Of a stretch of DNA of 64,000 bases, positions 60,399 to 64,000 are shown one piece after another. Every line of letters starts with the position of its first letter. Positions within the stretch are counted from its first letter, which is position 1. The translations under genes were made by a program, and so were the position numbers. The stretch lies in the NCBI GenBank assembly GCA_910589035.1, contig CAJUSI010000081.1:62001-126000 (forward strand). The letters are read 5' to 3'. This DNA is from an uncultured Acetatifactor sp. GTDB taxonomy: Bacteria > Bacillota > Clostridia > Lachnospirales > Lachnospiraceae. Under the pieces are notes generated by a model. That model worked only from the letters and a program-made list of their open reading frames with translations, ran no database searches and was not told the origin of the DNA.

Positions 60399-60701
60399 CG
60401 AAGACTAATCAGCGCTGCTTCGGCAGCCTGTCATGGCGGGAAAGCAGGCGCAAAACGACGCAATAACGTGCCCCCGGCAGGATTTTCGTCAGGGACTGCC
60501 GCGGTGGAGATTCAATGTTGAGAATCGCTTTCGTCTACCTCGGGGCATGACGGCGAAGTCTATTGTAAAGAGCAGAGGGTTGATTATGACCAGTCGGGAG
60601 TTTGGCAACGAAGTCTTTTCAAAGTGCAGAGAGCTGATTATAATCAGTCCGGAGCAGGGTGGAAAAAGTAGGGAAAACGGAACAGAATACGGAGGAGAAA
60701 T
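60399..60701 (+). other. Intergenic region with a 55-bp direct repeat
   Basis: No gene is supported. It starts with a TTCG-loop hairpin (near 60411-60428) and ends with the direct repeat at 60554-60655. Confidence 0.45.
60554..60655 (+). repeat. Two direct repeats (period 55 bp) with a palindrome
   Basis: Both copies run from CGAAGTCT to CAGTCNGGAG. The second has a perfect palindrome CTGATTATAATCAG; the first has TTGATTATGACCAG. They lie just upstream of the phosphatase gene and could be operators or contain its -10 box. Confidence 0.6.
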
Positions 60702-61436
60702 ATGAGATTTTTAATCATAAGGCATGGAGATCCGGACTACGAGAAGGATTCGCTGACGGAAAAGGGATGGCGGGAGGCGGCGCTTCTGGCCGACAGAATA
60801 TCGAAGCTTCAGGTGACGGATTTCTATGTGTCGCCCCTGGGAAGGGCAAAGGACACGGCATCCCTTACTTTGAAGAAAATGAACCGGACTGCCACAGAGT
60901 GCGACTGGATGCAGGAATTTCCTCCCCGCATTAACCGGCCCGATGCGGAGGGCAGGAGAATGACTCTGGCCTGGGACTGGCTTCCCCAGGACTGGACCCG
61001 GGAGCCGGCCTATTTCCTCCGGGATAAATGGATGGACACGCCCGTTATGCGGGAGGGAAAAGTAGGAGAAGCCTATGATTATGTGATCCGGAATTTTGAC
61101 GCTTTGACGGCCGCTCACGGCTATGTCCGGGAAGGCGAGTATTACCGGGCGGAGCGTGCCAATCGGGATACCGTGGTTCTGTTCTGCCATTTCGGACTGG
61201 AGTGCGTGCTGCTGAGCCGGCTGATGAATATCTCCCCCATGCTTCTCTGGCACCATACCTGCGCCGCGCCCACCTCCGTCACCACCGTGATCACGGAGGA
61301 ACGCAGGGAGGGCAGGGCCTCCTTCCGGGTGAGCGCTTTCGGGGATACCTCCCATCTCTACGCGGGAGGGGAGGAAGTAGCTTTTTCGGCAAGGTTCTGC
61401 GAGACCTATGACTACTGGGAGGAGAGGCATGATTGA
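60702..61436 (+). CDS. Histidine phosphatase family protein (phosphoglycerate-mutase-like)
   Basis: A 244-residue cytosolic phosphatase-fold protein. The catalytic RHG triad is at the N-terminus (FLIIRHGDPDYEKDSLTEKG), then YVSPLGRAKDTASLTL with the second Arg, and VVLFCHFGLECVLLSRL with the second His. SLTEKGWREA is typical of this superfamily. It is not a normal-length GpmA-type glycolytic enzyme, so the substrate is open. AGGAGAAA precedes the ATG. Its control may involve the repeats upstream. Confidence 0.88.
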   Translation: MRFLIIRHGDPDYEKDSLTEKGWREAALLADRISKLQVTDFYVSPLGRAKDTASLTLKKMNRTATECDWMQEFPPRINRPDAEGRRMTLAWDWLPQDWTREPAYFLRDKWMDTPVMREGKVGEAYDYVIRNFDALTAAHGYVREGEYYRAERANRDTVVLFCHFGLECVLLSRLMNISPMLLWHHTCAAPTSVTTVITEERREGRASFRVSAFGDTSHLYAGGEEVAFSARFCETYDYWEERHD

Positions 61437-61605
61437 GAGGGCGGCGCGAATGCCCCGTTATCATAAAGGCGGATGCCGAAAGCGTGCCTGAAAGAATGTC
61501 ATGTGATGCGCTCCGGCCAGCCCGGTGCCGCTCATGCTGTTAAACAAATCAGAAGTGATAAAAAGCAGTGTAAGCAACCAGAAAAAGAAGTAGAGAGGCG
61601 GGAAA

Positions 61606-63306
61606 ATGGCGCGTACAGTTGGAATCGGGATTCAGAGTTATTGCGACATCATAAAAAAGGATTGTTTTTATGTGGACAAGACAGGTTTCATCCGGGAATG
61701 GTGGGAGAACGAGGACAGCGTTACGCTGATTACCCGTCCACGTAGATTTGGAAAAACCCTGACCATGAGTATGGTGGAACAGTTTTTCTCTGTGGAGTAT
61801 GCAGGCCGGGGAGATCTGTTTGAAGGGCTGTCCATCTGGAGGGAGAAGGAGTACCGCGCGCTTCAGGGCACCTACCCTGTGATCAGCCTGTCCTTTGCCA
61901 ATTTGAAAGAGAAAAGCTATGAGATCACCCGGAAAAAGATATGCCAGATATTGACAGATCTGTATGCAGATCATTCGTTTTTGTTAAACAGTACGGAATT
62001 GGAAGGGAGTGACAGGGAATATTTTCGAAGAGTCACCGTAGATATGGATGATGCGGACGCTTCCATGGCCCTTCATAATATGGCGAAATATCTGAGCCGT
62101 TACTATGGGAAAAAGGCGATCATCCTCCTGGACGAGTATGACACGCCCATGCAGGAAGCGTATGTGGACGGATATTGGGAGGAGCTTGCGGCCTTTACCA
62201 GAAGCCTGTTCAATTCCTCCTTTAAGACAAACCCGTGGTTGGAGCGTGCCATAATGACAGGGATCACCCGTGTTAGCAGGGAGTCCGTCTTTTCGGATCT
62301 GAACAATCTGAAGATGGTCACGACAACCTCCGATGAGTACGCGCTGTCATTTGGTTTCACAGAGGAAGAAGTCTTTGCTGCCATGGATGAGTACGGCTAC
62401 TCCAATAAACAGGAAGTAAAGCTCTGGTATGACGGCTTTGTGTTCGGAACACACAGGGGTATTTATAATCCATGGTCTATTTTAAATTATCTGGACACGG
62501 GGAAACTTACAACCTATTGGGCGAATACTAGCTCCAACAGCCTGGCAGGGAAATTGATTCGTGAGGGCAGTCCGGAGGTTAAGACCATCATGGAGGATCT
62601 GCTGAACGGAAAAGTCCTGCGGACGCAGATCGATGAGCAGATCGTGTTCACCCAACTTGGACAGAAACGCAATTCCATCTGGAGCCTTCTTTTAGCCAGC
62701 GGTTATCTGAAAGCGGAGAACTATGTATTGAACCCGGATAAGGGAAGGCCGGAGTATGAACTGGCATTGACAAATAAAGAAGTGCGCCTCATGTTTGAGG
62801 ACATGATAGAGGGCTGGTTTGCGGGAGATACCGTTCCATACAATGAATTTATCAAGGCGTTGATGCTGGGGGACCTGGACGCCATGAATGAGTATATGAA
62901 CCAGGTGACCCTGGAGATATTCAGTTCCTTTGATACAGGAAAGCGGCCTTCCGGGAAAACGGAGCCGGAACGCTTTTACCACGGCTTTGTTTTGGGGCTG
63001 ATGGTGGACTTAAGGGAGAGATACGTGATTACCTCCAACCGAGAGGAGCGAAAAGCAAGCTGCGCTTGCTTTGGAAGATATGATGTGGTGTTGGAACCGC
63101 TTTCGGAGGCAGATGATGCGATCATCATAGAGTTTAAGGTGCATAATTCCAGGAGGGGGCAGGATCTGGAAGAAACTTTGCAGAATGCACTAAGGCAGAT
63201 CGATGAGAAGAAGTACGAAATGAGCCTGCTGTCCAGAGGAATCCCGGCAGAGCGGATACGGAAATATGGCTTTGTTTTTGACGGGAAAACGGTGTTGATA
63301 GGTTGA
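61606..63306 (+). CDS. AAA-ATPase-like / PD-(D/E)XK nuclease-like protein (DUF1703)
   Basis: A 566-residue protein of a family abundant in gut Bacteroidetes and Clostridia. The N-terminal AAA-like domain has YCDIIKKDCFYVDKTGFI, RPRRFGKTLTMSM (Walker-A-like), KKAIILLDEYDTPM (Walker B) and ITGITRVSRESVFSDLNN. The C-terminal PD-(D/E)XK-like domain has RYDVVLEP and AIIIEFKVH (E-x-K) followed by ALRQIDEKKYE. The cellular role is not known; defence or mobile-element links have been suggested for the wider group but nothing nearby proves it. GAGAGGCGGG precedes ATG 61606. Confidence 0.88.
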   Translation: MARTVGIGIQSYCDIIKKDCFYVDKTGFIREWWENEDSVTLITRPRRFGKTLTMSMVEQFFSVEYAGRGDLFEGLSIWREKEYRALQGTYPVISLSFANLKEKSYEITRKKICQILTDLYADHSFLLNSTELEGSDREYFRRVTVDMDDADASMALHNMAKYLSRYYGKKAIILLDEYDTPMQEAYVDGYWEELAAFTRSLFNSSFKTNPWLERAIMTGITRVSRESVFSDLNNLKMVTTTSDEYALSFGFTEEEVFAAMDEYGYSNKQEVKLWYDGFVFGTHRGIYNPWSILNYLDTGKLTTYWANTSSNSLAGKLIREGSPEVKTIMEDLLNGKVLRTQIDEQIVFTQLGQKRNSIWSLLLASGYLKAENYVLNPDKGRPEYELALTNKEVRLMFEDMIEGWFAGDTVPYNEFIKALMLGDLDAMNEYMNQVTLEIFSSFDTGKRPSGKTEPERFYHGFVLGLMVDLRERYVITSNREERKASCACFGRYDVVLEPLSEADDAIIIEFKVHNSRRGQDLEETLQNALRQIDEKKYEMSLLSRGIPAERIRKYGFVFDGKTVLIG

Positions 63307-63404
63307 GGGGCGGGATTCTAAGGTTCTGAGAGACCTATGACAACTGGGAGGAGAAGCATAACTGTAGGGGCGAAATCAGAATTTTGGAGATTGGACTGGA
63401 ATGG

Positions 63405-63431
63405 AAGGGAGCGACGGACGGCTCCCTTCTT
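63405..63431 (+). terminator. Terminator-like hairpin after DUF1703 gene
   Basis: AAGGGAGC pairs perfectly with GCTCCCTT around GACGGACG and is followed by CTTTC. Confidence 0.55.
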
Positions 63432-63501
63432 TCGGTTTATATTAGATGCTTTATCAGTAGAGAATTTGTCGGAATTTTAAGCATTCAGGTCTTACTCTTA
63501 T

Positions 63502-64000
63502 TTATTCTTTCTGCGTACTTTCTGCGGACTCTTCCGTCGCGTTATCTGTTGTTTCAGGCTGTGTTGGCTCGTCGCCTTCAAGGTATATCCATTTGATCTT
63601 ATATGCTTTTCCCATACTATCGCCTATGTTGTGGACATAATCCTCCAGCGATTTCTGCGCACGTTGCTGCGCATTTGCCAATAAGGCCGTATCGCTGCTG
63701 GCAGATTCCTGCATTCTGGCCTGCGCTTCCTGGAAGGCCGCGGTTTGATGCTCGGCTTCCACAGCTGCGGAACCCTTTGCAACTATGAACGAATCTTCGG
63801 TTAAGGTAGTTTCGTCCACTTTACAGTCAAGCACCTGAGCCTGAGGGATGGTGATGGTCACGATATCATATGCTTCAAAGTCCTGCATCCTATCGGCATA
63901 CTTGAGCATGTAATCGGTGTAGTCCGCCAACAGATCCTGGTCTGTTCCGTTTGATTCGGAATATATTTTTATAAATTCACAGTATTCCGTCATAAACTTT
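63502..64000 (-). CDS. DUF6591-like protein, C-terminal end only
   Basis: The minus-strand frame runs to the right edge, so the N-terminus is missing. The Met at 63993 is probably internal, because EYCEFIKIYSESNG and LLADYTDYMLKYADRM look like the middle of DUF6591-type exported lipoproteins. Then come VTITIPQAQVLDC, a Gln/Ala-rich helical stretch (about residues 75-115) and a Thr/Glu-rich tail. Function unknown. It is convergent with the DUF1703 gene, 195 nt away. The family link is from memory. Confidence 0.6.
   Translation of the reverse strand, partial: KFMTEYCEFIKIYSESNGTDQDLLADYTDYMLKYADRMQDFEAYDIVTITIPQAQVLDCKVDETTLTEDSFIVAKGSAAVEAEHQTAAFQEAQARMQESASSDTALLANAQQRAQKSLEDYVHNIGDSMGKAYKIKWIYLEGDEPTQPETTDNATEESAESTQKE

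Noticed and set aside
60433..60705. 90-codon frame before the phosphatase gene
   Set aside because: It runs through the direct repeats, lacks a ribosome binding site and has no protein-like pattern.
1..64000. tRNA or rRNA genes, prophage or integrase genes
   Set aside because: Scanned the gaps between genes; no cloverleaf with CCA-type ends, no rRNA stretch and no phage or integrase motif was seen.

Overview
The window looks like part of a chromosome from a Gram-positive clostridial bacterium, most likely a Lachnospiraceae member. This is inferred from strong AGGAGG-type ribosome binding sites, consensus sigma-A promoters, GH25 lysozymes, an LCP-family ligase, a ClpX paralog and families such as DUF1703 and DUF6056-like. 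There are no tRNA or rRNA genes and no CRISPR array.

Positions 2-48177 are one large cell-surface polysaccharide locus. It encodes nucleotide-sugar enzymes (WbpM/CapD-type UDP-GlcNAc dehydratase, Glf, a WecE-like aminotransferase, RmlB, RmlA, RmlC, phosphoglucomutase), at least eight GT2 glycosyltransferases, several GT-C-like membrane proteins, a WbaP-type initiating phosphosugar transferase, a Wzm/Wzt-type ABC exporter, a WbdD-like methyltransferase-kinase, an MBOAT acyltransferase with a DltD/AlgJ-like partner, three related SGNH-hydrolase-like proteins, two membrane-anchored GH25 proteins, a hybrid histidine kinase and an LCP protein. The most coherent operon starts at a perfect promoter at 20045 and runs rmlB-rmlA-GH25-rmlC-wzm-DUF6056-like-wzt-wbdD-like-GT2-MBOAT. 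The inferred product is a glycan containing Galf and 6-deoxy or 4-amino-4,6-dideoxy sugars. It would be started on undecaprenyl phosphate, capped, exported by the ABC transporter and attached to the wall by LCP. rmlD is not in the window.

Positions 48416-53939 carry glmS, an HtrA-like protease and an unusual ClpX paralog. On the minus strand, 54247-56183 is a sigma factor/anti-sigma pair. Positions 56381-60398 are a metal-homeostasis block: an ArsR/SmtB-type operator, a one-domain HMA protein, a P1B ATPase and a ZIP transporter. The right end has a histidine phosphatase, a DUF1703 AAA-ATPase-like protein and the C-terminal end of a DUF6591-like protein.

The intergenic regions are rich in repeats. 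There are two inverted copies of a 175-bp MITE-like element, one lying between the metal promoter and its gene. There is a 69-71-bp tandem repeat array with an outlying copy 44 kb away, a series of four TAGAATCC hairpins, a long inverted repeat before wbaP, and a degenerate 65-bp repeat family. Three genes (SGNH at 5827, MBOAT at 32900, GNAT at 4151) have start or frame anomalies that single-base indels would explain.
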